Of a stretch of DNA of 64,000 nucleotides, positions 46,095-55,627 are shown piece by piece. Within the stretch, counting starts at the first letter, position 1, and every line of letters starts with the position of its first letter. The DNA lies in NCBI RefSeq assembly GCF_900094545.1, contig NZ_FMAH01000018.1, positions 1 to 64,000 of the forward strand, read 5' to 3'. The translations under genes and the position numbers were made by a program. The notes below the pieces were generated by a model. That model was given only the letters and a program-made list of their open reading frames with translations, was not told the origin of the DNA and did not search any database. This DNA is from Martinezella miluonensis. Its GTDB lineage: Bacteria > Pseudomonadota > Alphaproteobacteria > Rhizobiales > Rhizobiaceae.

Positions 46095-46286
46095 AACAAT
46101 CTTCCTGTCATGGCAGGGTCCATTTGTCGCAAGGCATTGCGGCAACCGAACCGATTGAATAAATGAAGCCGCAGTCCGGTTAGGCCACGGCTTCCAATTA
46201 AGATGGCGTGCCTATACATGAAGGCGACAGGGATAACAAGGGGCCAAAACGTCAAGTCCCTTGCTGATATGGGGATTGGAGACGAC

Positions 46287-48086
46287 TTGTCGGAAATTGG
46301 CCAGGCAGACGAAAAGAGAAACAGATCAATCCGACCCCTTGGACGACTGACTCCTTATCTCAAGCGGTATCGGGGCATGGTCGCAGGAGCGATCGTCTCC
46401 CTCGTCGTTGCCGCAGTCACATCCCTCACCCTACCGATCGCCGTACGCCGCATGATCGATCACGGCTTCGATCAGGCCGACCGCGGCCTCATCGACAGCT
46501 ATTTCATCGCAATGATGATCATGGCCCTGATCCTGGCCGCCGCGAGTGCGCTGCGCTACTACTTCGTCATCACGATCGGCGAGCGCATCGTTTCCGATAT
46601 GCGCCGCGAAGTCTTCGACCACGTCACGCGGCTGTCGCCCTCCTTCTTCGATGTCAACCAGTCCGGTGAGATCGTCTCTCGCCTGACGGCCGACACCACA
46701 CAGATCAAATCGGCGGTTGGCGCGACTGCGTCGGTAGCACTGCGCAACCTCATTCTCTGTCTCGGTGCTATGGTGATGATGATCATCACGAGCCCGAAGC
46801 TGTCGAGCATCGTGCTGATCGCAATACCCATCATCGTGTTGCCGCTGTTCAGTTTCGGCCGCTCTGTGCGCAAGCGGTCCCGCGCTGCGCAGGACAGGCT
46901 GGCCAACGCATCGGCCTATGCCAACGAAACCATCGCCGCCAGCCGCACGATCCAGTCCTATAACGGCGAGGAAGCCGCCTCTCGGCATTACGGCGCGGCC
47001 GTCGAAGATGCCTATCAGGCGGCGCGCGCAGCGATCAAATCCCGTTCGATGCTGACGGGCTTTGCGATTGCCATGGTCTTCGGCAGCATCGTCGCCGTTC
47101 TCTGGGTCGGCGCGCAGAACGTGCTCGCCGGCACCATGTCGGCGGGGACGCTCGGCCAGTTCCTGCTCTACTCGGTCATCGCCGGCTCTTCGCTCGGCTC
47201 GCTATCGGAAGTCTGGGGCGAGCTGTCGCAGGCAGCCGGCGCTGCCGACCGTCTTGGCGAACTCCTTGCGGAGGTATCGCCGATAACGGTGCCGGCCAAT
47301 CCCGTAACCTTGCCGCAACCCCAAGGCCGGGTCGATTTTTCGGACGTCCGTTTCTTCTATCCGTCGCGGCCCGGCAGATCGGCCCTGCACGGGCTGTCCT
47401 TCTCGGTCAAACCAGGCGAGACGGTTGCGATCGTCGGCGCATCCGGCGCCGGCAAGAGCACCATCTTCTCGCTGCTGCTGCGCTTCTACGACCCGCAGCA
47501 GGGCAGCGTCGCCGTCGATGGCGTCGATATCAGCCACGTTCTGCCGGAGGCGTTGCGCGAACGCATTGCCATCGTGCCTCAGGACACGACGATCTTCGCC
47601 GCCTCGATCCACGACAATATCGCCTTCGGCCGTCCGGGCGCTTCCCGCGACGAGGTACGCGCCGCCGCGATCGCCGCACAGGCCGACGAGTTCATCTCGC
47701 GCCTGGAGCAGGGCTACGACACGCAGGTGGGCGAGCGTGGCGTGACGCTTTCCGGCGGCCAGCGCCAGCGCATCGCCATTGCCCGCGCCATCCTGAAGAA
47801 TGCACCGATCCTGCTGCTCGACGAAGCGACTTCCGCTCTCGACGCCGAAAGCGAAACCCTCGTTCAGAAGGCGCTCGAAGGCCTGATGGAGGCACGGACC
47901 ACGCTCGTCATCGCCCATCGTCTGGCAACCGTGCTCAAGGCAGATCGCATTCTCGTGCTGGATCAGGGCCGCATCGTAGAGGAAGGCACGCACCAGAGCC
48001 TGATCCACCATGGCGGCATCTATGCCAAGCTCGCCCGCCTGCAGTTCGATGCCGGAATAGAGCAGCGCATGCTCATCGCAAAGTAG
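46287..48086 (+). CDS. ABC transporter, fused permease and ATPase (MsbA-like)
   Basis: About 600 residues. A six-helix permease domain comes first (PLGRLTPYLKRYRGMVAGAIV to about residue 320), then an ABC ATPase with Walker A GASGAGKST, Q-loop VPQDTTIF, signature LSGGQRQR and Walker B ILLLDEATS. It looks like a homodimeric exporter for lipid or peptide. The start is uncertain: TTG at 46287 follows GGAG at five bases, while ATGs at 46203, 46218 and 46269 lack ribosome sites. Substrate unknown. Confidence 0.9.
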   Translation: MSEIGQADEKRNRSIRPLGRLTPYLKRYRGMVAGAIVSLVVAAVTSLTLPIAVRRMIDHGFDQADRGLIDSYFIAMMIMALILAAASALRYYFVITIGERIVSDMRREVFDHVTRLSPSFFDVNQSGEIVSRLTADTTQIKSAVGATASVALRNLILCLGAMVMMIITSPKLSSIVLIAIPIIVLPLFSFGRSVRKRSRAAQDRLANASAYANETIAASRTIQSYNGEEAASRHYGAAVEDAYQAARAAIKSRSMLTGFAIAMVFGSIVAVLWVGAQNVLAGTMSAGTLGQFLLYSVIAGSSLGSLSEVWGELSQAAGAADRLGELLAEVSPITVPANPVTLPQPQGRVDFSDVRFFYPSRPGRSALHGLSFSVKPGETVAIVGASGAGKSTIFSLLLRFYDPQQGSVAVDGVDISHVLPEALRERIAIVPQDTTIFAASIHDNIAFGRPGASRDEVRAAAIAAQADEFISRLEQGYDTQVGERGVTLSGGQRQRIAIARAILKNAPILLLDEATSALDAESETLVQKALEGLMEARTTLVIAHRLATVLKADRILVLDQGRIVEEGTHQSLIHHGGIYAKLARLQFDAGIEQRMLIAK

Positions 48087-48194
48087 CGCGAACCGGGTCA
48101 AGTCGAGCCGCATACAACCATGTAGAAATGACGTCGAAGTTGAGCTAGATTTTCAGCGTTATCCACGCTGACGCGATTCTAGGAGACGAGAACG

Positions 48195-48383
48195 ATGTAT
48201 AAATTTGAAGTCTACAAGGACAAAGCCGGCGAGTTTCGCTTCCGCTTCAAAGCCTCGAACGGCGAAATCATGTTCGGATCCGAAGGCTACAAGGCGAAGG
48301 CTTCGGCCCTGCATGCCATCGAGTCGATCAAGGCTCACGTTGGCGGCGCCGCCATCGACGATCAGACCACGGCTACCGCCTGA
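48195..48383 (+). CDS. DUF1508 (YegP-type) small protein
   Basis: 62 residues with one DUF1508 unit: MYKFEVYKDKAGEFRFRFKA, NGEIMFGSEGYKAKASAL and AIESIKAH. E. coli YegP has two such units. The ATG follows AGGAGACGAGAACG, a good ribosome site. The function is not known. Confidence 0.9.
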   Translation: MYKFEVYKDKAGEFRFRFKASNGEIMFGSEGYKAKASALHAIESIKAHVGGAAIDDQTTATA

Positions 48384-48413
48384 GACTTCGCGTCAAGCCT
48401 TTATTGCAAAGAC

Positions 48414-48446
48414 CGGCCGGCCACCCTTTGGTGCGCCGGCCGTTTT
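48414..48446 (+). terminator. Terminator after the DUF1508 gene
   Basis: CGGCCGGC and GCCGGCCG arms with the loop-side pair CACC/GGTG, followed by TTTT (48443-48446), about 30 bases after the stop. Confidence 0.7.
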
Positions 48447-48465
48447 GTTTGTCCGGCGACAGATT

Positions 48466-48570
48466 TAGAGCGTTTCCAGGAATGGTACGCAGCGGTTTTC
48501 GGTCCGGAATGCGTAAAGAAACAAGAAGATAGAGCGTTTTCGCGATTCGAGGAAAAACGGAAATGCTCTA
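48466..48570. repeat. Rhizobial palindromic intergenic element, copy B
   Basis: Full-length relative of the element at 22967-23067: AGAGCGTTTCCAGGAATGG start, core CGCAGCGGTTTT, GGAATGCGTAAAGAAACAAG middle and AACGGAAATGCTCTAG end. It sits in the 292-base gap between the convergent DUF1508 and OmpA-like genes; nothing else is seen in the gap besides the terminator. Confidence 0.75.
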
Positions 48571-48675
48571 GGAAAAGTCCCCCGCGCCCACCGGCTTCGA
48601 CACTGGCTCGCCTCACCGGCTTCCGTCAATGAGATAAGATCGGAGTTGCAGTCGCGCCCCCGGAGCGCTGACGGA

Positions 48676-49707
48676 TTATTTCTCCGTCAGCTTCAGCTCG
48701 ATCCGCCGGTTGGTGGCGCGAGCTTCCGGCGTATCGCCGGGTGCGATCGGCTGGAATTCACCGAAACCGGCGGCAACAAGCCTGTCGGAAGGAACACCCT
48801 GCGCGATCAGGAACTTGACGACGGCGATGGCGCGCGCCGACGATAGCGCCCAGTTGTCCGCATAGCGGCCATTGCCGGAGAGCGGCACATTGTCTGTATG
48901 ACCGTCGACACGCAGCACCCAATTGATCTCCGGCGGGATTTCCTTGGCAAGATCGATCAATGCTGCCGCCAGCTTGGTCATTTCCGCCTGGCCGGCCGGA
49001 TTGAGATCTGCGGCACCCGACGGAAACAACACTTCGGACTGGAAGACGAAACGGTCGCCGACGATGCGGATATTGTCGCGGTCCGAAAGAATTTCACGCA
49101 ACCGGCCGAAGAAATCGGAGCGATAGCGGTTCAGTTCCTGCACCCGCTGGGCCAGCGCCACGTTCAGCCGCCGACCGAGATCGGCGATCTTGACTTGCGA
49201 CGACTGATCCTTGGCCTCGGATGCTTGAAGCGCGGCCTCCACCGCAGCGATCTGGCTGCGCAGAGCGGCAATCTGCTGATTGAGGAGATCGACCTGGCTG
49301 AGTGCTCGAACACTTGCCTGCTTCTGCTCGTCAAGCTGCTGCGTCAGCGTGCCGACGCGTGTCTCTGCGGCCTGGCTGTTGCCGGAGCCTGCCGTAAGCA
49401 GTGCCTGCAGGCGCGAGCGTTCGCTCTCCGCTGAGGAAAGGGAAGCCTGCAGGTTGGCAACACTATCCTCGAGATCCTGCTTGCCGTTCTTCTCCAGCGC
49501 AAGCTGCTCGACCAGATCGTTGATGCGGCTGTTGAGGCGGTTGAGCACCTCGTCACGCCCCGAGATTTCACGGCTGAGAATAAACTGGCCGACGACGAAG
49601 ACCGTCAGCAGGAACATGATGGCCATCAGCAGCGTCGACAACGCATCGACAAAGCCAGGCCAATAATCGACGGTTCGCTGGTGACGTCGGTTGCGGGCGA
49701 GCGCCAT
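48676..49707 (-). CDS. OmpA/MotB-domain membrane protein, partner of the ExbB-like gene
   Basis: A 343-residue protein. One transmembrane helix at about 18-40 (FVDALSTLLMAIMFLLTVFV) has an aspartate at its entrance (Asp21), the position used by MotB for proton flow. A long coiled coil covers about 45-180. A C-terminal OmpA peptidoglycan-binding domain has VDGHTDNVPLSGNGRYADN and ATNRRIELK. It follows the ExbB-like gene after three bases. The arrangement is that of a stator unit fixed to peptidoglycan. No flagellar gene lies nearby. Confidence 0.88.
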   Translation of the reverse strand: MALARNRRHQRTVDYWPGFVDALSTLLMAIMFLLTVFVVGQFILSREISGRDEVLNRLNSRINDLVEQLALEKNGKQDLEDSVANLQASLSSAESERSRLQALLTAGSGNSQAAETRVGTLTQQLDEQKQASVRALSQVDLLNQQIAALRSQIAAVEAALQASEAKDQSSQVKIADLGRRLNVALAQRVQELNRYRSDFFGRLREILSDRDNIRIVGDRFVFQSEVLFPSGAADLNPAGQAEMTKLAAALIDLAKEIPPEINWVLRVDGHTDNVPLSGNGRYADNWALSSARAIAVVKFLIAQGVPSDRLVAAGFGEFQPIAPGDTPEARATNRRIELKLTEK

Positions 49708-49710
49708 GGA

Positions 49711-50769
49711 TTACTTGCTCCCGGTCTTCTCGGCATGGCCGATGCGATCGGCAAGACGGTCGAGCGTCCGGCGCATCGATTTCGCTTCTTCCTGCTGTGC
49801 CTCGATCCAGTCGCGCAGCATCTGCTGCTCGTTGCGCATGTTCTTGACCAGCCCCTGAATGCCTTCGGCAAGGTTCGCCATCGCCGTCACCGAACGTTGG
49901 CCGCCACCCTCATCCGTGATCTTTCGGAGATAGTCCGACAGCGCACGCATATCGTCCGACGAGGAGCCGGCAGCGGCATCGATAACAGGCGAAATATCGG
50001 AACCGACATCCGTGACGGAGGACAGCCAGTTTTCAAGCTCGGTATAGAAGCGGTTCTGCGCGCGTCCCGCCTGCAGGTCGAGAAAGCCGAGGATCAGCGA
50101 TCCGGACAGGCCAAGCAGCGAGGACGAGAAGGCCGTGCCCATGCCGACCAGCGGACCGGAGAGGCCGGTTTTCAGGGCGCTCAGAATATCGCCGCTGTCG
50201 CCGGTGCCGGCATCAAGGCCTTGGATGACGTCGTTGATGGAACCGATCGTGCCGATCAGGCCCCAGAAGGTGCCAAGCAGGCCGAGAAAGACGAGAAGGC
50301 CGATGAGATAGCGCGAGGTATCGCGCGATTCGTCGAGGCGCGTGGCGATCGAGTCCAGGATGGAGCGCAGTGTCGCCGTGGAGAGCTGCATCGCACGGCG
50401 ATTGCCGAGCAGCGCCCGCATCGGCGCCAGCAGCCGCGGATTGCGGCCGACCTTGTCGGCATTGCCCACGGCGCGGAAATGATTGAACCAGCGAACTTCC
50501 GGCCGCAGCATCAGCACATGATTGAAAACCAGAAGGATGCCGACGGCTAGCACCCCGAGGATCAGGCCATTGAGGCCGGGATTGTGCAGGAATGCAACCT
50601 GAGCCTGCCGGAACAGGATGGCAACGATGAAGCCGACGATGATCAGGAAAAGGACCATCGTCCAGAAGAAAGCCATAGGGCTTGAGAGCTTGTAGGCGTA
50701 ACCGCCCGACACATTGTCGGTCGATCCCAGATCCGCCAGTTTCACATTTTCCATCATAGGCTCCGCCAC
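49711..50769 (-). CDS. MotA/TolQ/ExbB-type proton-channel protein
   Basis: A 352-residue membrane protein with about four helices: two near residues 31-90 (MVLFLIIVGFIVAILF, LILGVLAVGILLVFNHVL) and two around 145-215, GLLVFLGLLGTFWGLIGTIG and MGTAFSSSLLGLSGSLILGF, the proton-channel domain. A C-terminal helical part ends with LRDWIEAQQEEAKSMRRTL. It is larger than TolQ or ExbB. Coupled to the OmpA-domain gene, three bases apart. Start 50769 or 50754. Confidence 0.88.
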   Translation of the reverse strand: MAEPMMENVKLADLGSTDNVSGGYAYKLSSPMAFFWTMVLFLIIVGFIVAILFRQAQVAFLHNPGLNGLILGVLAVGILLVFNHVLMLRPEVRWFNHFRAVGNADKVGRNPRLLAPMRALLGNRRAMQLSTATLRSILDSIATRLDESRDTSRYLIGLLVFLGLLGTFWGLIGTIGSINDVIQGLDAGTGDSGDILSALKTGLSGPLVGMGTAFSSSLLGLSGSLILGFLDLQAGRAQNRFYTELENWLSSVTDVGSDISPVIDAAAGSSSDDMRALSDYLRKITDEGGGQRSVTAMANLAEGIQGLVKNMRNEQQMLRDWIEAQQEEAKSMRRTLDRLADRIGHAEKTGSK

Positions 50770-50887
50770 CGCATTTTCTGCAGCCGGAGACTAGATCAAC
50801 ATTGTGCCGAATTGAAGAGACGGAAAGCACAAAACCGCCCGTTGGCAACAGACTGTTTTGCCGCGCAAAAAACTGGCGGAGGCTAAC

Positions 50888-51688
50888 TTACTTCGTCGGG
50901 ATCGGCCGCTTGACGACCTCGGCAAGCGCCTTCTGAATATGCTCATTGCCGCAAATGATCGAGCCGGTGTCGAGCATATCGGTGCCACCATCGACATCCG
51001 AGGCAAAGCCGCCGGCTTCGCGGATGAGCAGGATACCAGCAGCAATATCCCACGCGGACAGGCCGGTTTCCCAGAAACCGTCGAAACGGCCGGCAGCGAC
51101 ATAAGCCAGATCGAGCGATGCCGAGCCGAGACGACGGACACCGGCAACTTCGCCCATGACATGGCGCAGCTCGACGAGGAACTTGCCGTGATTGCCGCGC
51201 CCGAGATTCGGAACGCCGCAGCCGATGACGCTGTCGGACAGCACGCGGCGCGAGGCGACACGCAGGCGACGATCGTTGAGGAAGGCGCCGCCGCCGCGCT
51301 CTGCGGTATAGAGTTCATCCGTCGCCGGATTGAAGGTAACGCCGGCAACGATTTCGCCGTTGCGCTCAAGGGCGATCGAGACCGCAAACAACGGAATGCC
51401 GTGCAGGAAGTTGGTGGTGCCGTCGAGCGGATCGACGATCCAGCGATGAGCACCGTCCGTACCCTTGATCTCCTCGCCCTCTTCGCCGAGGAAACCGTAG
51501 GTCGGGCGGGCCTTCATCAGCTCGTCGCGGATGATCTTCTGCGCCTTGATGTCGGCCTGGCTGACGAAATCGCCCGGTCCCTTCACCGAAACCTGCAGGT
51601 TCTGCACTTCGCCGAAATCGCGGCTGAGCGACTTGCCGGCCTTAAGGGCAGCCTGAACCATGACATTGAGAAGAGCAGAACGGGCCAT
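50888..51688 (-). CDS. suhB: Inositol-monophosphatase-family phosphatase
   Basis: A 266-residue lithium-sensitive phosphatase: MARSALLNVMVQAALKAGK start, metal site WIVDPLDGTTNFLHGIP, GEEGEEIKG and the C-terminal SAWDIAAGILLIREAGG. Likely SuhB-type; also acts on fructose bisphosphate or other sugars in some bacteria. The start at 51688 matches the family; a longer frame to 51730 is less likely. Same strand as the stator pair, 118 bases upstream. Confidence 0.93.
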   Translation of the reverse strand: MARSALLNVMVQAALKAGKSLSRDFGEVQNLQVSVKGPGDFVSQADIKAQKIIRDELMKARPTYGFLGEEGEEIKGTDGAHRWIVDPLDGTTNFLHGIPLFAVSIALERNGEIVAGVTFNPATDELYTAERGGGAFLNDRRLRVASRRVLSDSVIGCGVPNLGRGNHGKFLVELRHVMGEVAGVRRLGSASLDLAYVAAGRFDGFWETGLSAWDIAAGILLIREAGGFASDVDGGTDMLDTGSIICGNEHIQKALAEVVKRPIPTK

Positions 51689-51880
51689 CGGGTTTCCTTG
51701 GATAATGCAGAAGGCGCTGACCGGGCCCAAAATCGGACCCCGGCGGAGCGGAGCGTCAGCGCGAATAAAAGATTGGCGGCCTCAAGACCATAAAATCGGG
51801 GGAATTTCAAGTGGCGAGGCGACAGCGCAGGCAAAGTGGTGCTGCGAGGCATGTCGTAAGACCGGATTAAGGCCCGCTAT

Positions 51881-53107
51881 TTACCGTACGCGGCGGTATT
51901 TGTTGGCAGCGTCGATGGCCGCCTTCTGCTGGTAATCCTCGATGCCCTGATAGAAATCCTCAAGCTGCGGATCTTTCAGGCCGGCCCGACGGGATATGAC
52001 ATACCAGGTGGCCGCCGCCACTGGATCCTGTGTCGTGCCGATGGCATTGATATAGAGATGCGCCAGCTTGTTTTGCGCGACGACATTGCCGCGATAGGCT
52101 GCAACCCGCATCCAGTTGAAGCCGTTTTCGAGATCCTGCTTGCCTGCCGTGCCGTTGATGAGCCAGATGCCCATATCGAGCTGCGCGGTATCGAAACCGG
52201 CATTGGCAGCGCGCGACAGCCATTCCCGGGCCCGCGCCTTCTTTTCCGCCGGCAGATCGGGAAGGTTGAGATAGAGCTGCGAGACGGCATATTGCGCATC
52301 GGCAATGCCCTGCTCGGCGGATTTCTCATAATAGGGAAGCGCCATCTGCAACCCCTTCAATCCGGGGTTTTCGGCAGTGATCATCTGGGCCACGTTGAAT
52401 TCGGCGGAGGCCTCTCCAGCATCGGCCGCCTTCCGCATCCATTCGTCCGCCTTTTTCCGATCGCGGGGGACGTCACGCCCTTCCACCAGGATCAGCGCGT
52501 ATTTGAACATCGCTGTAGCATCGCCGCCCTCGGCCGCCTTGCTGTACCAGAAGGCGGCGTCCTTGGTATCGCGCTTGACGCCGAGGCCCTGCGTCATCAG
52601 CTCGGCAATCAGGGTCTGCGCGGCAGCATCGCCAAGCTGCGCCCGCGGCAAGGCTCTTTGAAAGGCGGTCAGGTAATAGCCGCGCTGGAAGGCGCCAAAG
52701 GCCTCGTCAATCTTGCCGGTGAAAGGCTTTTCCTGCGGCAGATCGGGTAGCTTCGCGCCCATGCGCTCGAATACGCCTACACCTGCCGACGGCTTGACAT
52801 CGGTTTCTGCCTTGGGTTCGGCGCCTGGCTGGATCTTCTCGTTCTTGAAGGTGCTGACATCGGCATTCAGCGGCCGCGTGACGATGCTATTGTTCTCTTG
52901 CGGCGCGCCTTTGTCCGTTACCGCCGAACCATCATCGAGCTGCGCATTGTTTTCGGGCCGCGCACCCTTCTCGGCTTGCGTCGTGACGCCAGGCAGCGAG
53001 GTGTCGCTATTTCCCGATTGCGCCACTGCCAACAGCGGAAATGCCGCAAGCCCGATTGCGAGCGCGGCAAGAAAGGATCGATGGCAGAATCGTGGCTTTG
53101 ACGACAT
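51881..53107 (-). CDS. Secreted Sel1-repeat protein
   Basis: A 408-residue protein with a signal peptide (cleavage near AVAQ, residue 30), a low-complexity linker (about 30-110), and six or more Sel1-like repeats, for example QTLIAELMTQGLGVKRDTK, AMFKYALILVEGRDVPRDR and AQYAVSQLYLNLPDLPAE. Periplasmic repeat scaffold of the kind that includes ExoR, but not recognisable as ExoR itself. It begins nine bases after the ThiE-like gene. Confidence 0.87.
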   Translation of the reverse strand: MSSKPRFCHRSFLAALAIGLAAFPLLAVAQSGNSDTSLPGVTTQAEKGARPENNAQLDDGSAVTDKGAPQENNSIVTRPLNADVSTFKNEKIQPGAEPKAETDVKPSAGVGVFERMGAKLPDLPQEKPFTGKIDEAFGAFQRGYYLTAFQRALPRAQLGDAAAQTLIAELMTQGLGVKRDTKDAAFWYSKAAEGGDATAMFKYALILVEGRDVPRDRKKADEWMRKAADAGEASAEFNVAQMITAENPGLKGLQMALPYYEKSAEQGIADAQYAVSQLYLNLPDLPAEKKARAREWLSRAANAGFDTAQLDMGIWLINGTAGKQDLENGFNWMRVAAYRGNVVAQNKLAHLYINAIGTTQDPVAAATWYVISRRAGLKDPQLEDFYQGIEDYQQKAAIDAANKYRRVR

Positions 53108-53116
53108 GAAACGCTA

Positions 53117-53770
53117 TCAATCCTCAAACCGTGGCGCTTTTTCGTCGAGAAGCGCATTCACTTCGGCAACGATGGAAGGCGCATTTGCGGGCTCGGCGAA
53201 CACCGCCGCACGCAGCGCCACGAATTCGGCGCCCGTCAAGGCCACCTCCAGCGCCGATTTCGCATCCGTGCCGCCCATGATGATGCAGGGGATCTCGATC
53301 ATCGAGGCCCACCATTCCCCCAGCGCCAGATTTTTCGGATGCGCCTCGGGCTTGATATCGCCGTCCAGCTTACCGAAGAAGATATAGTCGGGCCGCAGCT
53401 CGCCAACCTCCAGCGCGCTGTGCCTTTCGGTGGCGCTGCCGCCGCCGACGATCAGCTTCGGCACGAATTTCTCCACGGCATCCGCAAGCTCGGCGAGATT
53501 GCCAGCGATATGCAGTCCGTCGGCTTTCGCCCGCCCCGCCACGCGGCTATCGCCGGAAATCAAGGCTGCAGCGCCGGCGGCCTGAACGATCGGCACCAGC
53601 TTTTCCGCATGCTTCTGGAACGCAACGTCATCCAGTCCGTATTGGGGAATGATCACCGAGGCGACATCGCCGCCCCTGAGTGCATCAGCAACGACCTTCG
53701 CCTGTTCCTCGATATCGGCGATATCGGGGACGATGAGAACGAGGCGGCAACGATCTTCGGGCACGGTCAT
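53117..53770 (-). CDS. Thiamine-phosphate-synthase-like protein
   Basis: A 217-residue TIM-barrel protein of the ThiE/TenI family: RCRLVLIVPDIADIEEQ, GDVASVIIPQYGL, GDSRVAGRAKADGLHI, the phosphate loop GGGSATERHSALEVGE and IPCIIMGGTDAKSALEVA. It is probably a ThiE paralogue: the glycine loop is kept but no thi genes are nearby. The ATG at 53770 follows GGAAG at five bases; 53797 is an alternative. Operon with the Sel1 gene. Confidence 0.8.
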   Translation of the reverse strand: MTVPEDRCRLVLIVPDIADIEEQAKVVADALRGGDVASVIIPQYGLDDVAFQKHAEKLVPIVQAAGAAALISGDSRVAGRAKADGLHIAGNLAELADAVEKFVPKLIVGGGSATERHSALEVGELRPDYIFFGKLDGDIKPEAHPKNLALGEWWASMIEIPCIIMGGTDAKSALEVALTGAEFVALRAAVFAEPANAPSIVAEVNALLDEKAPRFED

Positions 53771-53992
53771 GCGAGCTTCCATGGTTTCGGCTTCCATCGT
53801 CAGCGACGGCTCACCGGTTCGATAGTCGTGAGTAAATCCGTTAGCTCTCTCTGACAAGAGGCAGCAATCGAAACGGGCAATCCATGGCGAAAGGCATGCT
53901 GTTATCGGCGCCGCTGCAGGCCCCATTCCACAATATATCATGCAGCGCACAATTAGCTTGCCGCACCCTGGCGTTTGACGTAGCTTTTCGCC

Positions 53993-54253
53993 ATGTCGAC
54001 CATGGATCCTTTCGCAGCCATCGCGGACCCGAACCGGCGCTACCTGCTGGAGGAGTTGCGCCGCGCACCCAAGACGGTCAACGAACTGGCGCAAGGCCTG
54101 CCGATCAGCCGCCCGGCTGTCTCGCAGCATCTCAAGGCATTGCTCGACAGCAATCTCGTTTCAGTGACCAATGAAGGTACGAAGCGCATATACGCGGTCA
54201 ACAGCCGCGGCTTCGATAAGCTCAATTTATGGCTGGATCAGTTCTGGTCCTGA
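53993..54253 (+). CDS. ArsR-family winged-helix regulator
   Basis: An 86-residue single-domain regulator: MDPFAAIADPNRRYLLEEL, helix-turn-helix VNELAQGLPISRPAVSQHLKAL and the wing region VTNEGTKRIYAV. It has no cysteine, so a classic metal site is absent. Divergent from the ThiE-like gene. A partner such as an SRPBCC protein, common after such regulators, is not found downstream. Confidence 0.85.
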   Translation: MSTMDPFAAIADPNRRYLLEELRRAPKTVNELAQGLPISRPAVSQHLKALLDSNLVSVTNEGTKRIYAVNSRGFDKLNLWLDQFWS

Positions 54254-54504
54254 AAGTCGGGCCTTCGCCTTCGTGACTTCAGTGAATTTGCGGAATTCGC
54301 CAGCAGATATCATCGAAGCTGACGCTCGCGGCATTTGCTACATAAGAAGGGAAAATTGCGCCAACCCCTACCCCGTACGATATGACGTTGGCGCATCCGC
54401 TTTGACGGAAATACTCATCGAATCTTGATTGCGAAATTGCTTCAGGATCTTTCGATCTGCATCTTGCCCCCAAGATCGATGTTTTGATCTCTACAAGCGT
54501 TGCG

Positions 54505-54678
54505 TCAGTGAACCGACGAACGCAGACGCTGGATTTCGTCTTTGACTCGCAATTTCCTGCGCTTGATATCAGCTATCGTGATATCATTGATAGAGGGAGA
54601 CGTCAGTGCCAGATGCAGCTCCTCCTCAAGAGCGACATGTTTCTTTTCGAGCGATTCAAGATGAGCTTGAACAGTCAT
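54505..54678 (-). CDS. DUF465 (YdcH-type) small protein
   Basis: 57 residues: MTVQAHLESLEKKHVALEEE, then LHLALTSPSINDITIADIKR and RKLRVKDEIQRLRSSVH. This is the two-helix DUF465 fold with the pattern SLEKKHxxL...IxxIKRRKLxxKDEI. Role unknown; it faces a second DUF465 gene at 54910 in divergent orientation. The gap between it and the ArsR gene (about 250 bases) shows no gene. Confidence 0.88.
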   Translation of the reverse strand: MTVQAHLESLEKKHVALEEELHLALTSPSINDITIADIKRRKLRVKDEIQRLRSSVH

Positions 54679-54909
54679 ATGACCCTTCCTTCCTCTTTAA
54701 GGGCCCCGACCATCCATTCGCCAGGGCTCTAGGTGTCAACCTTCCCACTGTGCCATAATATCGAGCCCTTGTCGAAGGTGAAAACGTGGCCTATAGGCGG
54801 CAAATTCGTGATGAAGGATAACTTCCCGTTATCGCCATTTGGTGATAGGAGCTTGCGGGATTTACAAGGCGGAAGGGATGCGATTCCGCGAGATGCTGGG
54901 GAAATGAAC

Positions 54910-55113
54910 ATGGCCGATCAGGAACAGGCGGAAATCAGGCTGATCGTGGCGCGGCTGCGCCAGGAACACGAAGATTATGACGCCGCAATCAATGCCATGA
55001 TCCAGACGGGCTGCGAAGCCCTTCGCATCCAGCGCATGAAGAAGAAGAAGCTCGTCATCAAGGACAAGCTTTCCAAGCTGGAAGACCAGATCATTCCCGA
55101 CATCATAGCCTGA
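54910..55113 (+). CDS. DUF465-family small protein, second copy
   Basis: 67 residues from [20 protein letters not shown], with [18 protein letters not shown] and [19 protein letters not shown], the same hairpin as the 57-residue gene but diverged. The start at 54910 has GGGG eight bases upstream; 54904 and a longer frame to 54733 are possible. It ends 16 bases before purE, so it may be part of the pur transcript. Confidence 0.82.
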   Translation: MADQEQAEIRLIVARLRQEHEDYDAAINAMIQTGCEALRIQRMKKKKLVIKDKLSKLEDQIIPDIIA

Positions 55114-55129
55114 GGAGCATAACGCGACG

Positions 55130-55627
55130 ATGATGACCGAAAGACCGCCTGTCGCCATCATTATGGGAAGCCAGTCCGACTGGGAAACCATGAAAAATGC
55201 CGCAGACACTCTGGAAACCTTGGAGATCACCTATGATGCGCGCATCATTTCCGCCCATCGCACGCCCGACAGGCTGGTGAGTTTCGCCAAGGGCGCAAGG
55301 GACGAAGGCTTCAAGGTCATCATTGCCGGCGCCGGCGGCGCAGCTCATCTTCCCGGCATGGCCGCATCCATGACGCCGCTGCCGGTTTTCGGCGTGCCGG
55401 TGCAATCGCGTGCGCTGTCCGGACAGGATAGCCTGCTCTCCATCGTGCAGATGCCGGCAGGCATCCCCGTCGGGACGCTGGCGATCGGCAAAGCCGGTGC
55501 GGTCAATGCCGCCCTTCTTGCCGCCGCCGTCCTGGCGCTCGGCGACGAAGAGATCGCCGACCGGCTCGACGAATGGCGGGCGCGACAGAGCGCCGCCGTT
55601 GCCGAATATCCGATGGACGACCTATGA
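55130..55627 (+). CDS. purE: N5-carboxyaminoimidazole ribonucleotide mutase PurE
   Basis: Class I PurE, 165 residues, converts N5-CAIR to CAIR in purine synthesis. It shows [45 protein letters not shown] and [14 protein letters not shown]. Start 55130 or 55133. Its stop overlaps the purK start as ATGA. Confidence 0.97.
   Translation: MMTERPPVAIIMGSQSDWETMKNAADTLETLEITYDARIISAHRTPDRLVSFAKGARDEGFKVIIAGAGGAAHLPGMAASMTPLPVFGVPVQSRALSGQDSLLSIVQMPAGIPVGTLAIGKAGAVNAALLAAAVLALGDEEIADRLDEWRARQSAAVAEYPMDDL

Noticed and set aside
48676..50769. Zorya-type phage defence locus
   Set aside because: Only two ZorAB-like proteins are present; the flanking genes are suhB and a DUF1508 gene, and no ZorC, ZorD or ZorE-type partner occurs nearby.
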